The notes under the pieces: model-generated
Told to the model about the DNA's origin: nothing
The model's database searches: none
The model's input: only the letters and a program-made list of their open reading frames with translations
Translations under genes and position numbers: made by a program
NCBI GenBank assembly: GCA_016935295.1
Contig: JAFGRF010000141.1
Span: 1 to 28,160, forward strand
Reading direction: 5' to 3'
DNA length: 28,160 bases
DNA from: Caldifarciminota bacterium
GTDB taxonomy: Bacteria; Hydrothermota; Tepidihabitantia; Tepidihabitantales; Tepidihabitantaceae
In this document: piece by piece, positions 5,041 to 13,647 of the stretch
Layout: each line of letters begins with the position of its first letter
Position numbering within the stretch: position 1 is the stretch's first letter

Positions 5041-7614
5041 ATGAATCATCGCGAGCTGCGACGGACGTTTCTCGAGTTCTACGCCCAGCGGGACCACCGC
5101 GTAGTGCCGAGTTCGTCACTGATCCCGCGGGACGATCCGACCATGCTTTTCACCAGCGCGGGCATGGTTCAGTTCAAGCCTTATTGGGCAGGAACGGTCG
5201 AGTTACCGTACCGCCGGGCGACTTCTATCCAGAAGTGCCTGCGTGCGTCCGACCTTGACCAGGTGGGCAAGACCCCGCGCCACGGTACGTTCTTCGAGAT
5301 GCTCGGCAACTTCTCGTTCGGGGATTACTTCAAGCACGAGGCGATTCCCTGGGCGTGGGAGTACCTGACCCAGGTCGTGAAGCTCGACGCCGAGCGGCTC
5401 TACGTCTCGGTATTCGCTGAAGACGATGAGGCCTACAATGTCTGGCGCAACAAAGTCGGGCTGCCGGCCAAGAAGGTTGTACGGCTGAGCGCGAAGGACA
5501 ACTTCTGGGGCCCGGTTGGTGGCGGTGGCGCCTGCGGCCCGTGCTCGGAGATCTACGTCGACCTCGGGTTGGAGTTCGGCTGTGGCAGGGCGGAGTGTGC
5601 GCCGGGTTGCGATTGCGACCGGTTCAGCGAGGTCTACAACATTGTCTTCCCGCAGTTCAACCAGTTGCCGGACGGCACGCGCGAGCCCTTGAAGAACCGG
5701 GGCATCGACACCGGCATGGGTATGGAGCGGCTGGCGGCGGTGTCCCAGAAGAAGAAGACCATCTTCGAAACCGACCTGTATGCTCCGATTGTCAAGGCGA
5801 CGGCCAGGATGCTGAACGTGGAGGTGAACAGCGAGTCGCGACAGATGCTCTACGTGGCCGCCGACCACGCGCGGGCTCTGACTTTCGCGATCGCCGACGG
5901 CGTCATACCGTCGAACGAGGCACGAGGCTACATCCTGCGCAGCATCCTGCGCCGGGCCCTGCTCTTCGCGCACCGCCGGGGCGTCAACGAGCCGTTTCTG
6001 TACAAGGTCTCGGGCGAGGTCGTGGAACTGATGCGGCAATGGTACCCGGAAGTCGTGGCCAAGCGCGAGCAGGCCGCGCTCATCATCAAGTCGGAAGAAG
6101 AGCGTTTCCTCCGTACTCTCGACGCCGGGCTCGAACGTTGGCAGAACGTGCTGGAAACGCACAAACGTGACAGTCTGATTCCCGGCGAGGACCTTTTCAA
6201 GCTGCACGACACTTTCGGTTTCCACATCGAGCTCGTCAAGGAGCTGGCCGCCGACGCCGGCGTTAAGCTCGACACCGACGGGTTCGAGCGGGCCATGCAG
6301 GAGCAGCGCGAGCGCAGCCGCAAGGAAACGTCCATCAGCACGACCGCGACCCCGGTGCATGAAGGTGCCGCCGACTGGGAGTTTGTCGGATACGAAAGCG
6401 ACGAGGCCGATACCGAGATAACCAGCTTCGCGAAGCTGCCCGACGGCCTGTACGAAGTGGTCCTCAAGAGAAGTCCGTTCTACGCCGAAAGGGGCGGGCA
6501 GGTCGGTGACACGGGCAGGATCATGGGCGAGGGATTCGAGCTTGAGGTGCTGAACACCTACTACAAGCAAGGCGTACCCGCCTGCAAGGCGAAGCTCGTG
6601 AAAGGTGACGTCGCCGTCGGTAAGGTCATTGCTGCCGTGGATAGGGAGCGCAGACGCGAGATCGAGCGGGCGCACACCGCCACCCACCTGCTGCACGCCG
6701 CGCTCCGCAAGACGCTTGGCGACTACGTCAAGCAGGAAGGTTCGCTGGTCGAGCCGGGCCGGCTCCGCTTCGACTTTGCGGCGTTCGAGCCGATGTCACT
6801 CTCGCAGGTTCTGGCGGTGGAGCGGATGGTCTACGAGCAGGTGGTGGCCGACCGGCACGTCCAGGCACTGCGCAACACACCACTCGACGAGGCACGGGCG
6901 ATGGGCGCGCTGGCGTTCTTCGGGGACCAGTACGGCGAGCAGGTGACGGTAGTGAAAGTCGACGACTTCTCGATGGAGCTTTGCGGCGGCACGCATCTCA
7001 GGAGCACCGGCCAGATTGGCCTGTTCCGCATCATCTCCGAGACCGGAGTGGCCGCGGGTATCCGGCGCATTGAGGCGCTGGTAGGCAAAGCAGCGTTCGA
7101 GAACGCGGCGTCCGAACGCGCCGTCGTTACCCAGCTTACAGACCGACTGGGCGGCACCGAAGAGACGCTGCTCAAGAAGGTCGAGGGACTTGCCGAGGAA
7201 CAGAAGCGGCTGGGCGAGAAGCTGGCCGGCGTGTCCGCGCTACTGGCGCGCGCCGCCGGCGACGAACTGGCGGCCCGGGCCGATGACATCGGCGGCATCA
7301 GGGTAGTCACGAGCCATTTCCCGAAGTTCGAGACCGGAGAGCTCCGGCTCGTTTCCGACCGCATGCGCGAGTTGTTGAAAGAGAAGTACGTAGGCCTGCT
7401 CACCGGCGGCGAGGGGCCGCGCATCCGATACGTGGTCTTCGTTAGTCCTGACCTGCAGGCATCCCTGCCCGCGGGCAAGCTGGCCAAGTTGGTCGGCCCA
7501 GCCATGGGCGGCGGCGGCGGCGGCAGGCCGGACCTGGCTGAAGGCGGCGGCCAGCTCGACAAACTGACCGCGGGGCAAGAAGCCTTCAGAAGCGCGGTCA
7601 GAGCCGCAGTCTAG
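5041..7614 (+). CDS. alaS: Alanyl-tRNA synthetase
   Basis: An 857-aa class II synthetase that charges tRNA-Ala with alanine and edits mischarged Ser/Gly. The N-terminal catalytic core begins LRRTFLEFYAQRDH and carries motif 2 around TSIQKCLRASDLDQVGKT. A cysteine-rich insert (CGPCSE ... CGRAECAPGCDCDRF, about residues 164-197) is a normal feature of many bacterial AlaRSs. The editing domain has the zinc ligands H545, H549 (HTATH) and C648, H652 (CGGTH). The C-terminal C-Ala/DHHA1 part ends with a glycine-rich GGGGGGRPDLAEGG. Length is standard. Start chosen by alignment of the N-terminus and by the promoter 9 nt upstream. It is probably monocistronic, with the convergent LCP gene 101 nt away. 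Confidence 0.98.
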   Translation: MNHRELRRTFLEFYAQRDHRVVPSSSLIPRDDPTMLFTSAGMVQFKPYWAGTVELPYRRATSIQKCLRASDLDQVGKTPRHGTFFEMLGNFSFGDYFKHEAIPWAWEYLTQVVKLDAERLYVSVFAEDDEAYNVWRNKVGLPAKKVVRLSAKDNFWGPVGGGGACGPCSEIYVDLGLEFGCGRAECAPGCDCDRFSEVYNIVFPQFNQLPDGTREPLKNRGIDTGMGMERLAAVSQKKKTIFETDLYAPIVKATARMLNVEVNSESRQMLYVAADHARALTFAIADGVIPSNEARGYILRSILRRALLFAHRRGVNEPFLYKVSGEVVELMRQWYPEVVAKREQAALIIKSEEERFLRTLDAGLERWQNVLETHKRDSLIPGEDLFKLHDTFGFHIELVKELAADAGVKLDTDGFERAMQEQRERSRKETSISTTATPVHEGAADWEFVGYESDEADTEITSFAKLPDGLYEVVLKRSPFYAERGGQVGDTGRIMGEGFELEVLNTYYKQGVPACKAKLVKGDVAVGKVIAAVDRERRREIERAHTATHLLHAALRKTLGDYVKQEGSLVEPGRLRFDFAAFEPMSLSQVLAVERMVYEQVVADRHVQALRNTPLDEARAMGALAFFGDQYGEQVTVVKVDDFSMELCGGTHLRSTGQIGLFRIISETGVAAGIRRIEALVGKAAFENAASERAVVTQLTDRLGGTEETLLKKVEGLAEEQKRLGEKLAGVSALLARAAGDELAARADDIGGIRVVTSHFPKFETGELRLVSDRMRELLKEKYVGLLTGGEGPRIRYVVFVSPDLQASLPAGKLAKLVGPAMGGGGGGRPDLAEGGGQLDKLTAGQEAFRSAVRAAV

Positions 7615-7715
7615 GTTTCACCAACAACCTCGTTTGTCCCCGCGGGCAGGCGTGGAGGTCGACTCGTACACCTCCGCACCCTGGGAGTTCATTTCTGGAT
7701 TCTGACTGGTGCGAA

Positions 7716-7733
7716 TCAGTCCTTCCGGACTGA
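7716..7733 (-). terminator. Hairpin overlapping the LCP-gene stop codon
   Basis: TCAGTCC (7716-7722) and GGACTGA (7727-7733) form a perfect 7-bp stem with a 4-nt loop. The stem extends to 10 bp with one mismatch. The TGA stop of the LCP gene is inside the stem. There is no U-tract, so the terminator role is tentative. Confidence 0.35.
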
Positions 7734-8909
7734 GTCGACAGCGGTGGTCTCGGCTGACACGCTTGGGACAAGGTCTTTGGTCGGTTGATGATGTCGGCTG
7801 TGCACACCAGCCCTGCCCAGTTCCTTGAGCCTCGTCCGCTGCAACTGCGTATCCATGCCGGCCGTGTCGAACGGGAGCAACGCGACGGTGTGGGTTGGTC
7901 CCAGCGGCACAACGTAGTTCGAATCCACGTAGCCCGGCATGCGGTAGGGTTCCTGGCTCATGAAGTCGAGGGCTTGGACGTCCGCTTTGTCGAGAAGGAA
8001 GCGGTCGACCTGCTTCTCGATTTCGCGGTACACGGGCAGATAGCAGGACATGGTCATGCTGTACCGAGCAAGGGTGACGTTGCTGCCCTCGCCGACCAGC
8101 ACCGCTGTCTCCGTTGTGGCCGGGCTGAACCCGGCCCGGCGCAGGCCGTCGACGATCTGATTCACTTCATCTGGGGTCAAGTCGGTGTCCTCGCCCACGG
8201 TCGAGAACAGCCGCCGAACGACAATGTCACCGAGCCGACTTCCGCCCAGCCACCAAGTCCGACTCATGATGGCACGGATGAACGAGACAGCATTGCGGCA
8301 GCGGTCGGCGTCGTCGTGTTTCAGCCCATGCCGCTTCCGGGCGAACTTGAGCGCCTGGTCGCGTTCGGTCAGGTCTACGTCACCGACGCGCAACACGCCG
8401 ATGAACGGCCGCAGGATGTCAAACGCCATCCGGAACGTGTCGAAGTCGAAGGCAATCGAGCGATGTATCGGGATGCCGAGCAGGTTCGTGACCGTCTTGC
8501 GCAGCAGCTTGTCCCCGCCGATGGCGTAGGTGTGAGCGATCTTCTCCATGTGGGTGAAATCGGTGTTCGATGCCGCGGTCGTGATTCCCGGGACCTCGAC
8601 CAGCAGGTCGCGCGGAATCGCCACCAGGCTGACCCTGGGAACGCCGAGGTTGATGTGGCAGACGATTACAATGTCGGAGTGACACATTTTTTCGCGCTCG
8701 TTCCTTTGCCGGCCTTCGTTCACGACCGGGCCGACTGCGCGGGCATCCTTGCCGATGATGAGGACGTTCACCGTTCCGGTCGGTGTCGGTTTGAGTTCGG
8801 TGGGAACGACACGGCGTGGCCTAGGCCCGAGCAAATAGAACGCAGCAACGAAGATGACGAGGGACACCCCGGCGGCGACAAACCAGACAGGGCCTACACG
8901 CCGCTTCAC
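7716..8909 (-). CDS. LytR-CpsA-Psr (LCP) family protein
   Basis: A 397-aa protein with one N-terminal membrane helix (about residues 9-30, after a basic MKRR start), giving an extracytoplasmic catalytic domain. LCP hallmarks are present: NVLIIGKDAR, HSDIVIVCHIN, VSLVAIPRDLLVEVPG, KIAHTYAIGG, and a later ARKRHGLKHDDADRCRN corresponding to the Arg-rich pyrophosphate-binding segment. Family members transfer polyisoprenyl-linked glycopolymers to the cell wall or other envelope acceptors. The C-terminal 130 residues after the LCP core are not recognised. The GTG start gives a proper signal-anchor, but no ribosome site or near promoter is visible. The gene probably continues the der transcript (114-nt gap containing an 8-nt-period repeat). 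Confidence 0.85.
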   Translation of the reverse strand: MKRRVGPVWFVAAGVSLVIFVAAFYLLGPRPRRVVPTELKPTPTGTVNVLIIGKDARAVGPVVNEGRQRNEREKMCHSDIVIVCHINLGVPRVSLVAIPRDLLVEVPGITTAASNTDFTHMEKIAHTYAIGGDKLLRKTVTNLLGIPIHRSIAFDFDTFRMAFDILRPFIGVLRVGDVDLTERDQALKFARKRHGLKHDDADRCRNAVSFIRAIMSRTWWLGGSRLGDIVVRRLFSTVGEDTDLTPDEVNQIVDGLRRAGFSPATTETAVLVGEGSNVTLARYSMTMSCYLPVYREIEKQVDRFLLDKADVQALDFMSQEPYRMPGYVDSNYVVPLGPTHTVALLPFDTAGMDTQLQRTRLKELGRAGVHSRHHQPTKDLVPSVSAETTAVDSVRKD

Positions 8910-8975
8910 TGCTCAGAGGCAGGCAAGTCGAGTCGGAGCAGTGACGTCTGGGATCGCGTAGCACGACCCGGGTGG

Positions 8976-9003
8976 CTTTGTGTCTTGGTGCCTTTGTGGT
9001 GGA
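8976..9003. repeat. Short tandem intergenic repeat, 8-nt period
   Basis: CTTTGTGT, CTTGGTGC, CTTTGTGG run in exact 8-nt register, then TGG. It lies between der and the LCP gene and matches the family at 2933-2960 and 24012-24083. Confidence 0.65.
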
Positions 9004-9023
9004 TTCCCATCCGGACTCCGGAC

Positions 9024-10295
9024 CTAGCGGGTGACCTTCAACCTCACCTGGTATCCTACAAGCTTCACCCGCTTGCGGATCTCTGCAATCACGAACCGCT
9101 CGTACGCGGGGGTGACTGCGTTGGGTTTGGTGGCCCGCAGCCGGAAAGTCGGCGGCCGCGTCCCGACCTGGTTGAGCGCGACCGGGCGGCAGTCAAAGCG
9201 CGGCTGGTTCCGCTCGAGTTGCGGGAAGACCTCGTCGCGGAGCTTCTGCGCCGGCACCTGCTGGCCACCGCTCTCCCAGACTTTGCGGGCCGCCCGCAAC
9301 GACGCAGTCGCACCCTTGCCCTGCAGCACCGAAGTGAACAGGATGGGAGCGTAGTCAGCGAAGGCGAGCTCCTTCTTCACCCAGTCGCGCACCTTCTCCT
9401 TCAGCTTGGCCGGTACCGTGTCCATCTTGTTCGCGATGACGACCAGGCCGCGGTTCCGCTCTACCACGAGGTTGACGATGCGCTTGTCCTGGTTGGTCGG
9501 ACCGTCGTAGGCGTCGAACATCACGAGGGCAACGTCGCAGCGCCGGATTTGGTCGATGGCACGGGTTACCGAGTAGTACTCGACCGGCTCACTAACCCTG
9601 GGCTTGCGCCGGATGCCGGCCGTGTCCAGCAACCGGTATGCGTGGCCGTCGAACTCAAATGACTCCTCGATGACGTCACGCGTCGTGCCGGGTGTGGCCG
9701 TGACAATCGAGCGCGAGTGGCCGAGCAGGTAGTTCATCAGCGATGATTTGCCGACGTTTGGCCGGCCGACAATCGCGAGCGAAAGCAGGTTGGTTCGTTT
9801 TGTCCCTTCAGCCTTGGGTAGCCGAGCGAGAATCGCCTCCAGCAGCTCGTCCACGCCGGTGCCCGCTTCCGCCGAAATCGGGATGAGCGTGGTGCCACCC
9901 AGCTTGTGGAAGTCGGCTTCCTCGAACTTGCTGCGGACGTCCAGCTTGTTCACCGCGACTACGAACTCGAGCCCGGCGCGGCGCAGGCGCGCGGCGATCT
10001 CCTCGTCGAGCGGCTGCAGTCCGGCCGAACCATCCACTACCAGTACGACGACCTCTGCCTGGTCCAGCGCGATCTGCACCTGCCGCTCGACCTCGCGGTT
10101 CATCTCTTCCTTCGAGTTGGGTACCAGCCCGCCGGTGTCCACGACCTTGAACCAGTTGCCGAGCCACTCTACCTCGCGGATGACACGGTCGCGGGTGATG
10201 CCCGGCTGCTGCAGGGTGATGGAAACGCGACCGCCGACCAGGCGGTTGAAGAGCGTTGACTTGCCGGTATTGGGCCGGCCGACGACTACGACCAT
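9024..10295 (-). CDS. der: Ribosome-assembly GTPase Der (EngA)
   Basis: A 423-aa double-GTPase needed for 50S ribosome maturation. The first G domain has GRPNTGKST (6-14), then DTGG and NKLD. The second starts near residue 175 with GRPNVGKSS, then DTAGIRRKPR and NKMD. The C-terminal KH-like domain ends in GYQVRLKVTR. Length is near the usual 435-490, so the interdomain linker and the tail are on the short side. The ATG at 10295 starts the first G domain almost immediately (MVVVVGRPN) and lies 7 nt from a perfect TATAAT, which fixes the start. Confidence 0.97.
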   Translation of the reverse strand: MVVVVGRPNTGKSTLFNRLVGGRVSITLQQPGITRDRVIREVEWLGNWFKVVDTGGLVPNSKEEMNREVERQVQIALDQAEVVVLVVDGSAGLQPLDEEIAARLRRAGLEFVVAVNKLDVRSKFEEADFHKLGGTTLIPISAEAGTGVDELLEAILARLPKAEGTKRTNLLSLAIVGRPNVGKSSLMNYLLGHSRSIVTATPGTTRDVIEESFEFDGHAYRLLDTAGIRRKPRVSEPVEYYSVTRAIDQIRRCDVALVMFDAYDGPTNQDKRIVNLVVERNRGLVVIANKMDTVPAKLKEKVRDWVKKELAFADYAPILFTSVLQGKGATASLRAARKVWESGGQQVPAQKLRDEVFPQLERNQPRFDCRPVALNQVGTRPPTFRLRATKPNAVTPAYERFVIAEIRKRVKLVGYQVRLKVTR

Positions 10296-10302
10296 GGCGC
10301 GT

Positions 10303-10331
10303 ATTATAGCAGAAAGCCGGAAAGAGAAGAA
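10303..10331 (-). promoter_or_regulatory. der promoter, leaderless type
   Basis: On the minus strand a perfect TATAAT (10308-10303) stands 7 nt before the ATG at 10295. The -35 is weak (TTCTTC at 10331-10326 with a 17-nt spacer). No Shine-Dalgarno is present. Confidence 0.55.
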
Positions 10332-10383
10332 GTCATGCCCCAGGTTGCGCGAACGCGGGCCGCTGTCTGACTAGGAGCCGCAG

Positions 10384-11628
10384 CTACCGGGCGGGCGGGG
10401 CAAACGGGTTGCGCTGTCGATCTCTCTGCCACGGACGCCTGCTGCGTAGCAGGTCGATGCGGTCAAGCGTGTCGGTGATGCTCTCTTCGGCCAACCCGGC
10501 TTCCTTCAGCAGCCCCTGCAAGCGCTCCCGACCGAGCGAGTCATCGCATCTGGACAATCCGTACAGCCCCTGGCGGATTCCGTTGGCAACGCCGGCCGCT
10601 AGCAAGAACGCAATCGACTCGGCGAGGTAAGGCACCGCTCGGTCGAGCATGCGTCTGCTCACCAGGGCGAGACCGATGTTGCCCAACTCGGTAGCCACAC
10701 CCAACCGGTACCCGATCTCATGGGCCAGCGCCAGTGAAGACTCGTGGGACTTGAGTGCCCGGTCGGGTTCGCCTTTGTCCCGGTACAGGTTGCCGATGTT
10801 GCAGAGTGCGATTGTCGCGCCGAGCTTGTAGTCGATCTTGCGTGCTGTTTCCACTGCCTCGGCATAGCGTTCCAGTGCCTTGTCGGACTCGCCTCGGTCG
10901 CGAAGAACGCTGCCGATACCGCCCAGGCCGCTTACCACCCCTTCATCGTCGCCGGCCCGCCGAGACAGGTCCAGCCCGTCCTCCAGCGACCTGAGCGCAG
11001 GACCAAGCTCGCCTTTCTCTCGGAGGATGTTCCCGATGTTGCCGAGGCAGAGGGCCACGGCGGCCCGGTTGTCGCTCTCCCGGGCAATGGCCTGCGCTTC
11101 TTTGAAGTACTTGAGAGCACTGTCCAGTTCACCGTACTCGTGGCGTATGACTCCGATGTTGTTCAGGGCTGAGATTCTGCCCTGCGCATCGTCTTCCTGC
11201 GCGGCAATGCGGACCGATTCTTCGAACTTCTGCTGCGCGTCGGCCAAGCGGCCCTGCATGTAGTAGCATACGCCGGTCTGATTGAACAAGGGAGTGAGTT
11301 GCTTACCGCCAGCCTTCGACTGTGCGGTCTCGAAGTGCCCAATCGCCTGCTGCCACTGGTGCGCGGCCATGGAAGCAAGGCCATGCTCGAACGGTTGCCA
11401 GGCCGCAGGCTCTGAATCGGAAAACCTGCCAACGTGCTCCGCCATCCGGTAGAGATCGCGTGCAATCACGTCCAATCTCTTCCTGACAATCACCGACCTC
11501 AGCCAGCGCGGGAATTTCCTGCGGTTGCGGGCAATGGCTGTGCCGGCCACGACCGCGACGGCTACGACGATCAACGCTACCAGCAACAGGGCCGCCGGGT
11601 CGTTTCCCTGCGGGAGGACGCCGCCCAT
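10384..11628 (-). CDS. Membrane-anchored TPR protein
   Basis: A 414-aa protein with one N-terminal membrane helix (about residues 12-34) followed by a basic stretch RNRRKFPRW. Then come repeated tetratricopeptide units. At least six copies at about 40-residue spacing are visible, for example ALNNIGVIRHEYGELDSALK, LGNIGNILREKGELGPALR and LCNIGNLYRDKGEPDRALK. The unit length of 40 and the N-I-G motif match the LGN/Rapsyn-like TPR_12 class used as protein-binding scaffolds. The C-terminus is basic and proline-rich. No catalytic domain is attached, so the partner is unknown. The start is fixed by a consensus promoter whose TATAAT is 6 nt upstream. Confidence 0.85.
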   Translation of the reverse strand: MGGVLPQGNDPAALLLVALIVVAVAVVAGTAIARNRRKFPRWLRSVIVRKRLDVIARDLYRMAEHVGRFSDSEPAAWQPFEHGLASMAAHQWQQAIGHFETAQSKAGGKQLTPLFNQTGVCYYMQGRLADAQQKFEESVRIAAQEDDAQGRISALNNIGVIRHEYGELDSALKYFKEAQAIARESDNRAAVALCLGNIGNILREKGELGPALRSLEDGLDLSRRAGDDEGVVSGLGGIGSVLRDRGESDKALERYAEAVETARKIDYKLGATIALCNIGNLYRDKGEPDRALKSHESSLALAHEIGYRLGVATELGNIGLALVSRRMLDRAVPYLAESIAFLLAAGVANGIRQGLYGLSRCDDSLGRERLQGLLKEAGLAEESITDTLDRIDLLRSRRPWQRDRQRNPFAPPAR

Positions 11629-11634
11629 GGCCGG

Positions 11635-11662
11635 ATTATAGCCATATATGTTTGCCGGTCAA
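11635..11662 (-). promoter_or_regulatory. TPR gene promoter, leaderless type
   Basis: On the minus strand TTGACC (11662-11657), 16-nt spacer, perfect TATAAT (11640-11635), then 6 nt to the ATG at 11628. This is the clearest example in the window of a near-consensus promoter placed directly on a start codon. Confidence 0.75.
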
Positions 11663-11752
11663 TCCGCCAACTTCCTGCCTCACACGGTCGACATTGAAAT
11701 CCCTGTCGGCATGTCGTCTTCACCACCGACGGTGTCCGTGCTGTTGCGGGAT

Positions 11753-11780
11753 TTGCAGGGCCGGCAGTTGGCTGTAGAAT
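11753..11780 (+). promoter_or_regulatory. Hydrolase operon promoter, leaderless type
   Basis: TTGCAG (11753-11758), 16-nt spacer, TAGAAT (11775-11780), then 7 nt to the GTG at 11788. It is divergent from the TPR promoter. The spacing favours GTG 11788 over the in-frame GTG at 11782, which would leave a single base after the -10 box. Confidence 0.55.
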
Positions 11781-11787
11781 CGTGGCC

Positions 11788-12711
11788 GTGACGAATCAGG
11801 GCCCGAGCTTCTCCGGCGAGCTATGCCGCATCCTGACCGACGACGGTCTGGAGCTGAGCGGGTTGTATGCAGAGTCGCGTCAGAAGGAAAAGGTCAAAGG
11901 TCAAGAGTCAAAGGTCTGCCTGGTGCATGTTCACGGTTGGGACGGGAACTTCTACGAGAATAGGTTCATAGACCACGCTGCAGAAGCCTGCCGGCACGTC
12001 GGCGTGGCGTTCGCCGCATTTAACAACCGCGGCCACGACTATGTCGCCGACCTGCTGAGGCCCGCCAAGCGCGACTACCTCCAGGTGGGTGGGATGTTTG
12101 AGCGGTTCAGAGAAGGCATGCTCGACGTGAAGGCGGCGGTTGATTTCGCCTCGTCGCGCGGCTGCCCGGAGGTTATCCTGCAGGGACACAGCCTAGGCGC
12201 GATGAAGGTGACCTACTACCTGGCGAAGACGCATGACCCGCGAGTCGTCGGGCTCGTTCTGCTCTCCCCGGCCGATACGCTCGGCTGGATTCGTCAGAAG
12301 CTCGGTCGTGCGTTCCCCGCGGCGCTGGCGTACGCCCAACGCCTGGTCCGGCAGAGGCGAGGTAGAGAATTGATGCCCTCCCGCTTCTACGACAGCCCGG
12401 TCTCCGCCAGGACCTTCGTGGAAGCATACGGCCCGAAGTCGCTCACCGGCATCTTCAACATCAGCCGTACCGACCGGCGACGGTTTCCGGAATTGGCCAC
12501 CGTCAGTGTCCCGGTTCTGCTCGCCGTGGGTACGGTCGAGGAGTACTTCGTAGGCACCGCGCAAGAGTTCGTGGATGAACTGGGTTTGAATCTCGAGAAC
12601 TGCCGATGCTTCACCGGCGTCGTCATAGAGGGCGCGCCGCACAACTACCTTGGACATGAGCAGACGCTCGCCACCGAGCTTGAAGACTGGCTGCGTGACA
12701 GGATAGGCTGA
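11788..12711 (+). CDS. Alpha/beta-hydrolase fold protein
   Basis: A 307-aa cytoplasmic hydrolase. The nucleophile elbow GHSLGA carries Ser135 (codon 12190-12192). An oxyanion-type segment VHVHGWDGNFYENRF lies near residue 45. A C-terminal His (GAPHNYLGHE, H285) is the likely catalytic base. The overall plan is that of the serine-aminopeptidase/lysophospholipase-like group, with a lid region rich in Arg (QRLVRQRRGRE). The substrate is unknown. An in-frame GTG two codons upstream (11782) is possible. The stop codon shares one base with the ATG of the next gene (TGATG), so the two are translationally coupled. Confidence 0.82.
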   Translation: MTNQGPSFSGELCRILTDDGLELSGLYAESRQKEKVKGQESKVCLVHVHGWDGNFYENRFIDHAAEACRHVGVAFAAFNNRGHDYVADLLRPAKRDYLQVGGMFERFREGMLDVKAAVDFASSRGCPEVILQGHSLGAMKVTYYLAKTHDPRVVGLVLLSPADTLGWIRQKLGRAFPAALAYAQRLVRQRRGRELMPSRFYDSPVSARTFVEAYGPKSLTGIFNISRTDRRRFPELATVSVPVLLAVGTVEEYFVGTAQEFVDELGLNLENCRCFTGVVIEGAPHNYLGHEQTLATELEDWLRDRIG

Positions 12712-13517
12712 TGACGGACATCTTCGCAGTCTTGCGCGAGCGGGCGCTGGAGCGCCTGGCCGGGGCACCGGACGACGACTTCCGCGTACGGGGCATCTGG
12801 AAGGTGGAACTTGCGTTCAGGCCGAACCCGGCTGAGCGGACATTCCAGTATACGTTCTGGATTGCGATGACCCGTGGCCAAGGTTGCTGCTACTGCACCG
12901 GCGACGATTCACGCGGCCGCGAACTCGTTGGCACTGACGCGCGTGAGGCGGTGAAGGAAAAGAACTGCGTTTCGATAGCCGTGCTCGATTCGCTCTACGC
13001 ATCACTGGAGCGAAAGCCGGCCGCGAGCTTTCAACTGGTCGGTACGCCGATTGAGAAGACCGATGCGCGGACCGAAATCATCCTGCACGAGGCAGAACGT
13101 CTTTTGACCGGCATCTGCGCTCGCCCGGCGCGAGTGGTCAACGTCGGGCTGGTTGGCAATATCGTGAGGGACTTGGTCGCACGTGGCTACGACGTGCGGG
13201 CAAGCGACATGGAACGGGATACGGTCGGAACGCGGGTACACGGCGTGCTGGTCGAGGACGGCACGAGGACATTCGACCTAGTGGCTCAATCGGACCTTGC
13301 TATTGTCACCGGTATGACCATCGCCACCGATTCGCTCGAGCTGATTGTCGAGGAGGCGCGCAAGGCCGGGACGAGGCTGTTGCTGTTTGCCGAAACCGGC
13401 GCCAACTTCGGCGAGGAGTACTGCCGGAGTATCGGGGTGGACACGGTCGTGTCCGAGCCGTTCCCGTTTTACATATTCCAGGGCACGAGTACGATAGAGG
13501 TATACCGCAGGACATAG
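12711..13517 (+). CDS. DUF364-like Rossmann protein (putative metal-chelation domain)
   Basis: A 268-aa protein. The C-terminal half (about 140-260) reads VVNVGLVGNIVRDLVARGYDVRASD, then DLAIVTGMTIATDSLELI, and VVSEPFPFYIF. This is a Rossmann-like nucleotide or metal-binding fold resembling Pfam PF04016 (DUF364), which has been proposed to chelate heavy metals. The N-terminal half holds GCCYCTGDD (near residue 57), a cluster of three cysteines that could bind a metal. It starts at an ATG overlapping the hydrolase stop by one base and so belongs to the same operon. It ends just before the repeat-filled gap preceding the LysA-like gene. The family call rests on pattern memory and is moderate. 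Confidence 0.6.
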   Translation: MTDIFAVLRERALERLAGAPDDDFRVRGIWKVELAFRPNPAERTFQYTFWIAMTRGQGCCYCTGDDSRGRELVGTDAREAVKEKNCVSIAVLDSLYASLERKPAASFQLVGTPIEKTDARTEIILHEAERLLTGICARPARVVNVGLVGNIVRDLVARGYDVRASDMERDTVGTRVHGVLVEDGTRTFDLVAQSDLAIVTGMTIATDSLELIVEEARKAGTRLLLFAETGANFGEEYCRSIGVDTVVSEPFPFYIFQGTSTIEVYRRT

Positions 13518-13518
13518 A

Positions 13519-13641
13519 ACAAACCCGAAGCACGAAGTCCGAATGACGAATCAATGCGGGCCAAAGCCCGAAGGCCGGATCTGTGATTCTCCGTTATTCG
13601 GGCTTCAATCGAACTTCGGGTTTCGTCATTCGGGTTTGCTT
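13519..13641. repeat. Nested inverted intergenic repeat (CCCGAA/TTCGGG family)
   Basis: Several inverted pairs nest in about 123 nt. AACCCGAAG (13522-13530) pairs with CTTCGGGTT (13614-13622), GAATGACGAA (13541-13550) with TTCGTCATTC (13622-13631), and AAGCCCGAA (13564-13572) with TTCGGGCTT (13597-13605). The same short words recur on each arm at about 9-10 nt spacing. It fills the whole gap between two plus-strand genes. Confidence 0.7.
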
Positions 13642-13647
13642 TAGCGT

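Noticed and set aside
5203..6696. Open frame of 497 codons on the minus strand
   Set aside because: It lies entirely antisense to alaS. Its residues are low-complexity mirror translations.
7640..7675. Terminator between alaS and the LCP gene (GGAGGT with ACCTCC)
   Set aside because: The 6-bp stem has a 9-10 nt loop and no U-tract, too weak to call.
7785..9662. Long open frame of 625 codons on the plus strand
   Set aside because: It is antisense to the LCP gene and der, both strongly supported by motifs. The translation has no family features and arises from GC-rich codon bias.
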